64,000 bases of DNA from Cymbomonas tetramitiformis (lineage: Eukaryota > Chlorophyta > Pyramimonadophyceae > Pyramimonadales > Pyramimonadaceae). Of this stretch, positions 22,201 to 32,100 are shown piece by piece. The position numbers were made by a program, and so were the translations under genes. The DNA is taken from assembly GCA_001247695.2 (NCBI GenBank), contig LGRX02035265.1, positions 49,596 to 113,595 on the forward strand. Reading direction: 5' to 3'. The notes under the pieces are model-generated. The model was not told the DNA's origin. It ran no database searches and saw only the letters and a program-made list of their open reading frames with translations. Positions within the stretch are counted from its first letter, which is position 1; each line of letters starts with the position of its first letter.

Positions 22201-23024
22201 ACTGACACCTGTTGATTGGGAGTTGGCCGGAGTCGCTTCACGCTCATATTCTTGCTGCAGATCGAGGTTCCTGGATATTCACCTCCCTCAGCAGGATCCC
22301 CGTCAGTCGCTTGGATCGTGGGCCTGCACCTTTTCTTGTCGGCTTGAGATGCTGGGTGAAGTTCCCTGCCCGCACCGCCCGTCAGGCAGCCCTCGATTGC
22401 CGGTATGTTGTTGGCTCTGATGTGTTTTGGTTGGGTGTGGATGCGTACCTTGGAGGTTGACGTGTATGTCTTTGTGTAGTCTGCACCGAGCCTGCTACAC
22501 GGCACAGGGGGGATGAATATTTCCGGATCTGTTTCTGGGGTTGAGGAGCCCCGTGGGTCTGCTATCGTTGTGGTTTGTTTGTTTTGTTTTGGTTTGTTCC
22601 CCTTGCGGTTCTGTGGGTTTGTGATTTCGCGGGAGCAACCGCTGGAGCCAACGATGCTGGACGTTGCCAGTTTGTTTTTTGTTTTGTTTTGGTTTGTTCC
22701 CCTTGCGGTTCTGTGGGTTTGTGATTTCGCGGGAGCAACCGCTGGAGCCAACGATGCTGGACGTTGCCAGTTTGTTTTTTGTTTTGTTTTGTTCCCCTTG
22801 CGGGTCTGTGGGTTTGTGATTTCGCGGGAGCAACCGCTGGAGCCAACGATGCTGGACGTTGCCAGTTTGTTTTTTGTTTTGTTTTGTTCCCCTTGCGGGT
22901 CTGTGGGTTTGTGATTTCGCGGGAGCAACCGCTGGAGCCCTTTTCGGAGGTTCGTTTTCCAAACTTCCTCAGACGCGGTCAGGGTGTAAGATTGCCCTCT
23001 GTGGGGTTTATGCCAGGGGCACAT
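19134..23024 (-). CDS. LINE ORF1 with C-terminal Ulp1-like protease
   Basis: 1296 aa. The first 170 residues are a threefold to fourfold repeat of about 32 residues (KPT-PQGEQ-KTK). Residues about 760-990 hold two similar ~105-residue blocks (GGQHTQN...GLGQCNAVT). The C-terminal part, about 1060-1200, looks like a C48/Ulp1 cysteine protease: GKHWRVVLAG (His about 1106), LWIYDSSNG (Asp about 1128) and GNQSAQDHYSCGVWAL (Gln and nucleophile Cys about 1178) in the expected order and spacing. In cells such enzymes remove SUMO-like proteins. In an element it may act on host SUMO or on its own polyprotein; that is inference. It overlaps ORF2 by 134 bp, so ORF2 is probably reached by reinitiation or frameshift. 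Confidence 0.85.
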   Translation of the reverse strand: MCPWHKPHRGQSYTLTASEEVWKTNLRKGLQRLLPRNHKPTDPQGEQNKTKNKLATSSIVGSSGCSREITNPQTRKGNKTKQKTNWQRPASLAPAVAPAKSQTHRTARGTNQNKTKNKLATSSIVGSSGCSREITNPQNRKGNKPKQNKQTTTIADPRGSSTPETDPEIFIPPVPCSRLGADYTKTYTSTSKVRIHTQPKHIRANNIPAIEGCLTGGAGRELHPASQADKKRCRPTIQATDGDPAEGGEYPGTSICSKNMSVKRLRPTPNQQVSVQSTTYRDIGTKNPPLGMSIAIACMVQNRRLKVINNNCALNICLSCTWATCRNEGMPSPDLPSTTCHPTEAMLPCMFGWAQDPRHSHREDKTRTQDCTLPAEHLGTTSPSAVLRRNYGSTAQPEAITHINTRNVITIAHNKINHLTTCNAKTVTVPKFEYPTNNTHDTERGTNIRNTKSQQLSGDKITNYEVTEPPMIQMIKQSTPHADNNCMMSVISICMTALNTCNTATIGTCTAMNLQHAPAHSTNLHITQAQCINSRTVTDAITAPHSENSHKHNKQHPYSQTNGEQRKEYQINSRCKGTPGNATEAQGKHPGQQGATLPPAWRKHDCRNNTTNPILTLRMKGTNGSIQPKIRKGKLKNSGGWLMGMGGQHTQNIRANCQHSTTSKFPKILYVRIGKTGKHIETPQNLYTIMRQQIKNVTHPGKSIRGVTVRGLGQCNAVTLNPTNSQHRCTPDHTAATQSERPHQPTVTLPPTQLQQSNHDTATNPMRTLTVKDAKYSIWPNIPKGAMENFGERLRKVGGQHTQNMGANCRLSTTSEFPKTLYAKIGKTEKHTEILRNFYVMMGQTTKNKTHPEKNIRGATADGLGQCNAVTINSTQVQRELQCSRGARHDITGPLQNAALALTPILIMLLATLIPRGKTHGCTGGTNSIKRNNITRGRRNRRKRTIAKNAAKRRARPPHGYKLLRIIYRNGKPMFIRTRKPEYAVTAVTEGTPTKGRPLMRKVEQRMRQRTRCWKTNMTGGGSQDHTGTYPHNTTTKGLFERKGRLNMFQMQHAHSLYENNPMPPLVVATMRETLKPENNNEPHTTKALQLLGNSRSFCIPVCDGKHWRVVLAGPDKGNDKLKLWIYDSSNGKTNATLRNTKRLTTEMTNWAEHLTRKLCKKVTVELMNVGNQSAQDHYSCGVWALMATKAWMHFQKTCPEGHWPTHFNEAVSKWGTTNRAAVDAYRKSIQYPVKERMTAAEGQRQTPGDSQHATGTWKAHRWPKHKPRGRGTCATNPRRGMQGSHKATGTMEVAS
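20412..20740 (-). repeat. ORF1 internal duplication, copy 1
   Basis: 329 bp matching 20868-21195 in the same orientation, from GGTTACAGCGTTACATTGCC to TAGGGTTCGTTG. It encodes the second of the two ~105-residue blocks of ORF1. Divergence is roughly a quarter of positions by eye, but the frame is kept. Confidence 0.85.
20868..21195 (-). repeat. ORF1 internal duplication, copy 2
   Basis: Partner of 20412-20740. The two copies are separated by about 127 bp, also in frame. Conserved residues include GGQHTQN, ANC-STTS-FPK, IGKT-KH and GLGQCNAVT. Confidence 0.85.
22596..22945 (-). repeat. Four ~95-100 bp tandem repeats in LINE 5' part
   Basis: Four near-identical units; the marker GTGATTTCGCGGGAGC recurs at 22621, 22721, 22816 and 22911. 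The 5-bp length difference between the first and later units shifts the encoded peptide between frames, and ORF1 reads through all of them. Confidence 0.9.
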
Positions 23025-23415
23025 AGCTCCCTTCTACTCGTTGTGTCGATTGTAAGGTTGCTAGGGGCTTGTGAGGCTTGTGGCGGTTGGTAAGGGTCCA
23101 CGATGTTTGTGTGTTTTTTTGTGGGTTTGTCGCTGACTCGCTCGTAAGCGGACAGGGTATCGGATTGCCCTCTGTGGGGTTCCTGCTGGGGGCACGTAGC
23201 CCCCTTCCACTCGATGTACTTTGTTCGAGTTTCCCGGACTCATCTTTTGTATTCGGTTTGTGTACCTTCCGTGAGGTTTTCCCCGGCTCGCTCGTAAGCG
23301 GGCGGGTTGCCGACTCGCTCGTAAGCGGACGGGGTGCTGGATTGCCCTCCGCGGGGTTCCTGCTGGGGGCGAGCAGCCCCCTTCCACTCTGTGGATTTTC
23401 TGTGTTGTTCTGCGG
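22969..23415 (-). repeat. Second 5' repeat family of the LINE
   Basis: Three copies of a segment with GGATTGCCCTC-G-GGGGTT, CTGCTGGGGGC and CCCCCTTCCACTCG, linked by GCTCGTAAGCGG repeats. This matches the habit of many LINEs of carrying promoter monomers at the 5' end; a promoter role is inferred. Confidence 0.75.
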
Positions 23416-24078
23416 GAGCAACCGCTGGGACAGGGGGCCGGCATAGCCGGTTAGCCCGATTTCGTTGGTTGGATTTGGGCTCGTGTGCCCTAGCAGGAGA
23501 CGAGATTCGCTTTGTTCTCCACCGTGGGTGCCATATTCGTAAAACGCGTGTGTGCTCGACAGGATTTTGGCGGTTGTTTTCGAGGGGGTTCTTGGGAACT
23601 TCAAGATTTTGTGCAGGTGTGCTCGTTCGGCGACTCTGTCTGCGCCGAATTTCTCGTTGAGGTCTTCCGAGACCAGCGTGGGCGGATGTTCGCTTTGGTC
23701 TTCACAGTGGATGCCGTATTCGGAGTGTGCAGATGGCGTTGTCGTCTGTGAATCCTTTTGTGCTTTTCGGCTTGGTGAAGACTTGAGGTTCGCGGTGAAG
23801 TCCCCCTTTTCAACCTGCAGTGTGCACAGGCTGTCAGTACTCAGAATGTCGTCTGTTTGCCTCAAAACATGTGAGGGAGGGCCTGGGCGGGCCAAATCTG
23901 CATGTTGCCGTCTCTTGTCGACGTTCAGCGTCTGTGCCGGGTTTCCTGTGCCCGTCTTAATAGCTGTCGCCGCTGCAAACACGTAGAAAATTATCCAAAA
24001 AAATGCCCGTTGCGGGCTTGCTCTAATTTTGGCGCCTGCCCGCGGCCCGCGGAGAGGTGGCACTGTCGCACCGGTCAT
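23008..24078 (-). CDS. Possible upstream ORF of the LINE
   Basis: A frame of 356 codons from an ATG at 24078 inside the element; the frame extends 13 codons further into the flanking LTR, which cannot be part of the element. A hydrophobic stretch (FFWIIFYVFAAATAI) lies near the start, and the C-terminal third is made of the repeat units. No known domain. It could be a real leading ORF or simply an open repeat frame. Confidence 0.4.
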   Translation of the reverse strand: MTGATVPPLRGPRAGAKIRASPQRAFFWIIFYVFAAATAIKTGTGNPAQTLNVDKRRQHADLARPGPPSHVLRQTDDILSTDSLCTLQVEKGDFTANLKSSPSRKAQKDSQTTTPSAHSEYGIHCEDQSEHPPTLVSEDLNEKFGADRVAERAHLHKILKFPRTPSKTTAKILSSTHAFYEYGTHGGEQSESRLLLGHTSPNPTNEIGLTGYAGPLSQRLLPQNNTENPQSGRGLLAPSRNPAEGNPAPRPLTSESATRPLTSEPGKTSRKVHKPNTKDESGKLEQSTSSGRGLRAPSRNPTEGNPIPCPLTSESATNPQKNTQTSWTLTNRHKPHKPLATLQSTQRVEGSYVPLA

Positions 24079-24090
24079 GCGAAAGTGTGC

Positions 24091-24101
24091 GACATGTACA
24101 G
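24091..24101. repeat. LINE target-site duplication, right
   Basis: GACATGTACAG, identical to 10676-10686. Confidence 0.88.
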
Positions 24102-24493
24102 TCATAATATCTGTCATTCACTCACCATGAGTGTCATCTGTCATCGAGAGGCCGGGTACGGCATCTCGTTGGCGAAGCAAGACAAGTTCTTGAAGAACGA
24201 ACTGTTCTGAGAGGACGCGTCTTCGCTTCAAGCATGAACTGAACAGCATGCGAGTATCAAATGGCTATTTCGACCAGCCGATACGGTTAGTTCACCCAAT
24301 GCTCTTGGGTTCACAACCCGATGGTGGTAACGCTTATGAAGCGTGATGGCATTGAGGTATATGAGGAGCATTGCGCTCAAGCAGACACTTCTGGACACCA
24401 GAGACTGCACTCATACCCCACCAAATATCATTGCGTGTTGCTACAGTTCAATAGCAGCCGCATAGTCTTTAAGGTTGATATCCAACCTTGACA
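24102..24493 (-). repeat. LTR family B, second part
   Basis: Continues the LTR broken at 10686 and matches 41615-42005 nearly throughout, ending CCAACCTTGACA. It carries GGTTCACAACCC near 24310. The five bases flanking the reconstructed LTR on each side differ (ATCTG, GCGGT), so it is not a clean solo LTR. Confidence 0.82.
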
Positions 24494-27400
24494 GCGGTAT
24501 TCTCGTCCAGGCGTAAAACGAGGACATAAGAGTGTGTGCAGCAGACGATATATTGTATATAGAATTGTATATTGTGTGTGTGACAGGTTTCGCGCATACA
24601 TATCGGCGACAGAGCTCGCACATATACTAATATATCGAATATCTACAAGCGAATAACAGCATTCGCTGCAACATCGTCAGCAAACGGAGTGCGCGATAAA
24701 TCATCATCGCGAACGCATTCGCAGCTACTGTAATATCATTCGCGGTAACATCGTCAGCAAATGAGCAGCGACAAGGTGTGCGCACAGCGTACGGATCGCA
24801 CATACATGTTGTCAACATTTCGCAGGGTTGGTACGGTATGCGAGATACGGACGCGCGAACGAAAAATGATCATCAGTATGTATGATTCGCATCAACTGCG
24901 GCAGGACGCACGGGGTTTCGTTATACGCGCGATCGCATTCATACTATGCGACATGCACCGGCGACAGCGATGTTCGCTAATAATCCGCACGAATCGTTCA
25001 GTGCAGCGCACGCATATGATAGATTCGCTATTTGCAGATGATCCTCACGAATCGTTCATCACGACGCGCACGTACGATGATTTTAGCTCGTCAGTGCGAT
25101 GCGCACCTGCTATGATTTTATCTTATGCAGGGGACGCGCGATTTGAGGGCGCATGATCCGTGATGCATCTACATGCAGCGCGTCATACAATATGTGTTAC
25201 GCGCGTATATAGCATGCAATCATGATGTTCGTTCAATACTCGCAGATGTACATACAATATTTGCAGTCGGACGCACAATTTAACATCAGATGAACATTGA
25301 TGCTGCGCAGTGATATATGTATTATACCAATCATCAGTATACACACATATGCTGTACAATAATGGTGTGCACTGTCATCATCATTTCACACACTTACTAT
25401 GGTATACACCATGCAGCACAATTCCACTATTATAATACATGCTGACAGTGAGTGATAAGTTAATACACTTATACCACTAACCACAAGTCATCATTATTAT
25501 CGCACACTGCAACTTGCCATTATACTGTAACTCGTGCACCATTCACACTGTTATAATAATCAGTTTGGTCACAAATACTTGGCATACATGCACACATATG
25601 CATATCCAACTTGATCACGATAACAGTTGGCATACATATGCATATACTAACAGTGTATCATGGAAGTATTACAAGATTAAAAAGTAAGGGCTTATCTTGA
25701 AATCAGCATTTAGTTCTGTTGATCGATTTGGCGACTGTCTGTCCGCGCCTAACCGACCATAGGTTTGTACCCTATGGAACCGGGGGTTGATCAAGCAATA
25801 CAACTATGCTACACTGTAAATATGCACATCTTACACACATACTAGATATTGCATCAATATACCATATAGCATACCTGCTGTGCAAGTATAGGCTATATAT
25901 GAAATCCACTTGGTATAAGGTGCCAATCTTGGTCATAAAGACAGTAATTAGCTCGGTTATTCCTGACGTAGGATTTGAGATGGAATAACTGTTCTACTGT
26001 TGATCAAAGATGGAATACTCACCGGAGCCATTTGTGAAATATATCAATCAACTCGTCATTCCGCATGATGAGAAGTGCAGGATTACAACTTACTAACCAA
26101 ATTGATATGCATCATACTAGCCATATGCTGTCCAGTGGTATACAGATTATCTTGTATGATAAATCACTATCAATTTGCTTAAGTGTACTAAATCAGCAAG
26201 TACCTGCACAATGCACAATCACTGACACTATTATTTATATCGACATTCACTGATTCAGTGAGTGAAATGATCAACTATAATATCAACAACGTGTATGATA
26301 ATGTAGATATCATCCAACAAACACATGTGCGTGTTGGATGTCAGTGATGGCGATAGCTATGGTAAACAAGATAAAACCACATGCTGATGAAGGGCTGGAT
26401 GGAGAATATCTCCAGACCCGAAGGCAGTATACAGTGTTCATAATGCAGCTGGTAACTGCTGAACACTGTCCATACCTTTTTACTATCGCTGGAGTAACAC
26501 CAACGTCTACATTGCATTCTGACAGTTGATACAGTTCTGATCACTTCAAATGCATGTAACTCTCACAGACCAGTAATCATATTGACAGCTGATAGAGGTT
26601 ATTACAGACGCTGCTCTGATTCATTATTCGAGCTTTGTTCTGATTTACTTGGAATCTGAAGATATCACTTTGATACTCTTTCAGTGAGTAAAGTAAGTAA
26701 TAAATCAACTGACAAGTTATCACTTAAGTGACTGCACTTAACTGTTGATACACCTATATATTCACATTAGGGTTTGGTCTATTTGTCATGGGTTTCAATC
26801 AGCAAAACCCAATGTTCCAAATATTGACCATTCGTATATCTTCACATACCAACATGAAAATCGTCAAATTCCATTTCATGTATTCAGGTGAGATATATTG
26901 CAGAGGTGTAACAGCTGTATACATTGTAGTATACACCTAGTGCTCATATTTGGCATTTTGATCATGCTGAAATCAGCACATTTATGACCAATATTTCGGG
27001 CAACAACCCAAGAACTGTAGGGCAACATCCCAAGAACTGTACATCTGCTTCCAATAAGGATTGCATGCTGCTTAATGAGGTAATAGGCACTTGACAACTG
27101 CCTATGGAATTCACACTTCCTTGAGGGGGGAAGAAGGTGGAACCATATATATACTTCACCTCATTTACATCAATGTACAAATATAATACATGTACAATAT
27201 ACAGATATATATATATCACACACACAAACATCCATTTTATATTCCGATATGGTGATTTCTGATGGATTGCTTTTGATAAAACCACTGCATCCACAAGTAA
27301 CGTTGAAATCTGTACAACGTTAAACCCACCGTCACTAATAAAGTGTAAACTCGGATGGGAAACTACATCCCAATGACTATAAGTTGACTATTGCTCAGCA

Positions 27401-28806
27401 TTTACATTCTCGAGTAAGGGCGGAATGCTTAACTATATATATAACATATAACCTGATACCATGCTTAATTGCATATCTTTGGATCAGAAGATGATAGTTA
27501 TATAATGTATATATATATCCCACCTGATACACTTTGGCACTATAGCCATACATAAGAGTGGGAAGGACAGGTGCATCGCTGTAGGACTGGTTGATATAGT
27601 CCCAGTACTGAAGGCAGAATGTGGCACCCGAATAACAGCTGATAACTGTTGGGTGACCACCATGCAAAACCTTCCAGGCGTAACTCCTTCGTCCTAGGAT
27701 GCAAGTGAATTGTTCATAATATGTTGACATCGCATAAAAGCATTCTCAGGAAACCCCTATATATTCATGCGAGTTGTCATCACTACAAATGACATGGGTT
27801 TCAAATCGTCGAAATGAGTATAACTCCGATGAATTCATTAGTACAAAACAGCTGCTGAGATTATTCCTCCGGCTGGATTGCAATCATTCACAATCCCTGT
27901 ACATTCCGGTGACAAAATTTTGCACTGGACTGATCACCACATTTGGTATAATCTGTGATATATAAATCATCAGAAAAAGCGTTGCAATCAGTGCAATGCT
28001 GTCTAAACTCACAAAGATGAGTAATAGATTTCCTCAGATGTAATAAATTGAGGCACAATGTGACCTACGCTAAAATCGCGTATGCTCGGGCACTGTATTG
28101 TGACCTGCGCTAAGATCGCGTATGCATGGACATAATATGACTCGTGCCGATGACGTGGACACATTTCATACAACCCCCGGTACGAGCGGACAAGGTTGAC
28201 TGCCACGACATCACATCTGAAATCAATAAATCACTCAGAGAGAAGGTGTTGACATTAGTACAACACCCTTATACATATAGTCATGAGGAGTTTAAAGAAG
28301 ACACAGTCCCTCCGATATTGATAACATGGTGCTGAAATCTGTATAGGCAGCCCTGACCGGGAGTCCCGGTGCAGGCCCCTATGACAGATTCCTAGGTAGC
28401 CAACACTGGACCGTGACTGATCCGTAAGCCTGTGCTGTGACACACCGAGTGTCACAGGTAGCTAGACTCGAGACCGTTCCGACTCCGTGACCGTTCCGGG
28501 TATATCTAGCTTAGGGTTTATTTCTTATAGGAGTTTATCTAGATTGGTTCACTGACTGTCTGATATCTTGAACCGAGATATTCCAGTAGGTCGTGGACCC
28601 ATTCCACGCTATATTCCACAGCTAATTTGGCCATGATTGGCTAAAACAGCCGCTTTGATGACATCATCTGGCATTCGCCACATTCAAAAGCGTCATGCAT
28701 GTTGCCGGTATGACGTAGAGAGAATCGGTGTTCATATTGATATTGTTACCTCGAAAGCACTTGATTCGATGAGTAATATCAGTCTGATTTTCTATCAAAC
28801 CATTTT
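24494..28806. other. AT-rich intergenic region, no recognised gene
   Basis: No frame above about 130 codons and none with a recognisable domain. 24600-25250 is rich in CGCG and GCATACG-like motifs, similar in texture to 45900-46330. 25300-25700 is low-complexity ACACATATGC-rich. A short dispersed repeat lies at 26998-27041. 28340-28470 is GC-richer with the inverted pair CTGTGACAC / GTGTCACAG. I see no RNA gene. Confidence 0.5.
26998..27041. repeat. Short dispersed repeat, copy 1
   Basis: Two units of GGGCAACAACCCAAGAACTGTA. Related doublets or triplets stand at 40529-40584 and 41228-41261 (GGGCTGCATCCCAAGAACTG). Each unit is a weak hairpin (GGG...CCC). Confidence 0.7.
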
Positions 28807-28837
28807 AACACGCTATTCGATGAAATTGACATTAGGG
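28807..28837 (+). repeat. Left terminal inverted repeat
   Basis: Starts AACACGCTATTCGATGAAA; pairs with 39297-39324. A second GACATTA follows about 16 bp further in. Confidence 0.85.
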
Positions 28838-28989
28838 TAGATAATTGACATTAGCTGTTTTTGGCGATATTTAGAAAATATATGTGCTGAAAATGTTAAT
28901 GTTGAAAATAATTTTGCTCGCAGGCCTCCGCAACGGTAAAATTACAAGACACGTACGAAAATGTTTCCGAGACACGGTGAAGCATGCAA

Positions 28990-28995
28990 TTTATT
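28990..28995 (-). terminator. Poly(A) signal of transposase-like gene
   Basis: AATAAA on the minus strand, about 128 bp beyond the stop codon and still inside the transposon. It is the only perfect hexamer I see in this 3' region. Confidence 0.45.
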
Positions 28996-29122
28996 TTCTG
29001 TGCTGTAAATGGTAGCGAGCATGACATACAAAAGAAATGAGCAATTGCCATATCAGATTTCTCTAATAATCGTATTTACATTATGTACATCTATTTCTTG
29101 CGTCTTAGTCAACTGATTCTAT

Positions 29123-32100
29123 TCACATTTCAACATCGCTACCGTCGTCTAGGTCTTTACACCTCTGGTCAGCTCTGGACCGGTCGGGACAGGTCGGCAC
29201 TTCCTCATTTCCCTCGTTTTCGCTATTGTCTTCATCGCCTTCGGTTTCTTCCATTTGCCCGTTATCAATTCGTCTTTTCTTGGCTCTTTGCGCAAGCAGT
29301 GCCACTATAAGTTGCCCATACTGTTCTTCTGGGATACAACCTTTTGCTTCGTTAGCTGCGATGTTCCACGCTAGCAATATCTCTGCACTTTTGAAGGGCT
29401 CAGTTGACGGCGTATCGGATGCGTTCTCCCAGAAGGCTCCCGCTTTCCCTGCCAACACCTTTCCGAGTCTTCGCTCCTTAGTGTCCGTGTATGTCTTCAC
29501 TTTCAGGTACTTGTACTTCAACTCCTTCGTGTAGACAATCCGTGCATGCACTCGGACAAGCATCAGGGGGTCCGACCATTCTTTGCCGTTGAGCTTGACA
29601 CGGAATTGGCATACATCGTTGGCCTTCACACCCGTGATTTCTCCGAAGCAAACGGCGTAGCTGTTTACGGTCATCTGATCGAACGAAACCTCCCATACCG
29701 GGTTGGCCACGTACGCTTCAGCTTTTCTAGCAGCCCGATTCACCGCCTTACGTTTGCCCGTGTACACGGCAATCGGTGCACGTTCTACGCGTTCTTGAAT
29801 TCGGGCTGGAATTTCGGCTGCTGCTGGCATCTGCGCTTCGGCGAGTCTGAGAGGAGCTTCCAGGGCATGCACCAAAGGGGCATTCAAACGTGCGTGCAAT
29901 TTGCTCGGCAAAACGAACGGGACATTGGGCTCCTCGAAAATGCCCTCCTCGGTCAGCTTTCGTTGCTTCCTCAACAGCTCCGCCCACCACGCCTCGTGGG
30001 TAGGTGTAAACGTCGTACTCAAAATGGTCCGCATCCCGTCCACCAGATCCTCGAGCTTCGTAAGCCCTTCTTTGGAGAAGGCTTTCGGTTTGACAAAATC
30101 AGGCAGGTTCTCGGGCATACAGTTCAACACCTTGAGGCCCTCCTCTGGTAGCCACTTCTTGTCGGTGGAATACATCTTGTATTGCACGACCACTTCGCCG
30201 GCCTCGTTCTTGAACGCTTTGAAGGTCTGCTGCGTGGAGATGCCACAGACGTTCTCGTAGCGACCACCGAACCAGGTCTTCAAATCGTGCACTTTCGCCA
30301 CCGCGGTCGTGAAGATGCCATCCGAGAAACACTCCTTTGCGATTTCCATCATTTCGTCAAGGGTCATCGCAAGCTTGCGTTTTAAGCGCACAGAAAAACG
30401 CGAGAACATCTGGTCGATGTTCTCGTGGGTGTGGCCGACGATTAGGAAGTTCACCTTCACCTTCTTGAACGCGCCAGACATAACCAACCAAGAGATATAC
30501 GCCAAAAGCATAATGCTCTTGTTGGTGCCCACGTTGTCAAGCTGGACGTATAACACTTCCGGCATCGGGTACGGTTCCTCGCCATCCCCTTTACGACGGT
30601 GCTCTTGAATTCGAGTGACGTCACGATGCAGCACGTTCAGCAGGAAGTTGGCGTCGTCACCGTAATTCGCGTAGTTGAAGTCCATAAACCGGCCAACGTT
30701 TTCGATGATGCTACCCATATTGTGCACGTCCAAGAAGTCCTTTCGGTCCAGATATGATGGCATGCGCCTGAAATGCGGCAGGCGCGTCGTCCATTGGGTC
30801 ATCCCGTCAATGATGACAGAGGAATATTTCCACCACGTCTTGTTTTCCTTGATGCTCTTAGTCATGTTAGATTTTCGGCCGTGTTTGTAGAACTTCTCAC
30901 GCTCGGCACGCGCTTGGTTAAGGTGCACCTCTCGCATTTTGTCGTATTGACCTGAAAAAAAAAAAACGTTTTAATATACAAACTTCTAAAACAACGTAAA
31001 ACAAATGCAAATACTGTATTTTTCAGAATTTAGCTTACCGTGCTGGGATTTAGGTGTGCCCTCCTTCAAGAGTTTGATCGAAGCACATACACTGCACTGC
31101 GAAAAACGCTTGCACTTCGGAACTTTGAGCCAAGATTTGAACTCGTCTTTCCAGATTTCGTAGAAGTACGGCAAGGAGACTTCCTTGGATTTGCGGTCGT
31201 GAATAGATAAAGAATCGAGATAGTCATCCCAAATCTCTTCTCTTGTCTTCCCCGACGGGAGATGCGTCTCAGGTTTATGAGGCTGAGGTTCGCCCTGTTC
31301 TTCCGCATATTTATTCACGAAGGCGACGACATTTGATTTTTTGTTGGACAAACGCCGATTTGCCTCACTGCCAGTCAGCCCGTGAATGAAATTCGTTCTT
31401 CCAGAGAGAACGCGCTCGCGTACGTCGCAGAAATAGCCTTGGCTTACTTTGTAAACCTTCTGGTAGAAGGCCGAACACACCTGTAAATATACCAGCAAAG
31501 TGAATGTTTTCAAAAAGAAGGAAAACCGCTCATTAACCTAATGAGCAGTTTTGGCACACTTTCAGGAATACGAACAAAAAAATATTCTTCAAGGGGATTT
31601 GAAACAAAAGAAGGAAAACCGCTCATTAACCTAATGAGCAGTTTTGGCACACTTTCAGAAATACGAACAAAAACAATTCTTCAAGGGGGGGTTTTCAAAA
31701 AGAAGGAAAACCGCTCATTAACCTAATGAGCAGTTTTGGCACACTTTCAGGAATACGAACAAAAAAATATTCTTCAAGGGGGATTTGAAACAAAAGATGG
31801 AAAACCGCTCATTAACCTAATGAGCAGTTTTGGCACACTTTCAGGAATACGGACAAAAAAATATTCTTCAAGGGGAATTTATAAAAAAGAAGGAAAACCG
31901 CTCATTAACCTAATGAGCAGTTTTGGCACACTTTCAGGAATACGAACAAAAAAACTTCTTAAAGGGGATTTGAAACAAAAGAAGGAAAACCGCTCATTAA
32001 CCTAATGAGCAGTTTTGGCACACTTTCAGGAATACGAACAAAAAGATATTCTTCAAGGGGATTTTATAAAAAAGAAGGAAAACCGCTCATTAACCTAATG

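Larger units (their letters stand above)
10687..24090 (-). mobile_element. Full-length 13.4-kb LINE with Ulp1-like protease ORF
   Basis: Complete non-LTR retrotransposon on the minus strand, bounded by an 11-bp target duplication. Order on its sense strand: tandem-repeat 5' region and a small frame (24078-23008), ORF1 with a C-terminal Ulp1-like cysteine protease (23024-19134), ORF2 with apurinic-type endonuclease, RT and RNase H (19267-10811), three hairpins, and a tail of T with scattered C. Both long ORFs are uninterrupted, so the insertion is young and possibly competent. Its length and the combination of domains recall the Dualen/RandI-type LINEs of green algae, which also carry a cysteine protease; membership of that clade is inference. 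Confidence 0.92.

Noticed and set aside
19134..23024. Host SUMO protease gene
   Set aside because: The Ulp1-like domain is in the frame of ORF1, inside target duplications of the LINE and overlapping ORF2.
10547..24493. Clean solo LTR with target duplication around the LINE
   Set aside because: The LTR halves join well, but the bases flanking the whole LTR (ATCTG and GCGGT) do not match.
28740..28806. Longer left terminal repeat of the DNA transposon
   Set aside because: Outside 28807 the two flanks share only an inverted TATCAAACCA at different distances, which can be chance.
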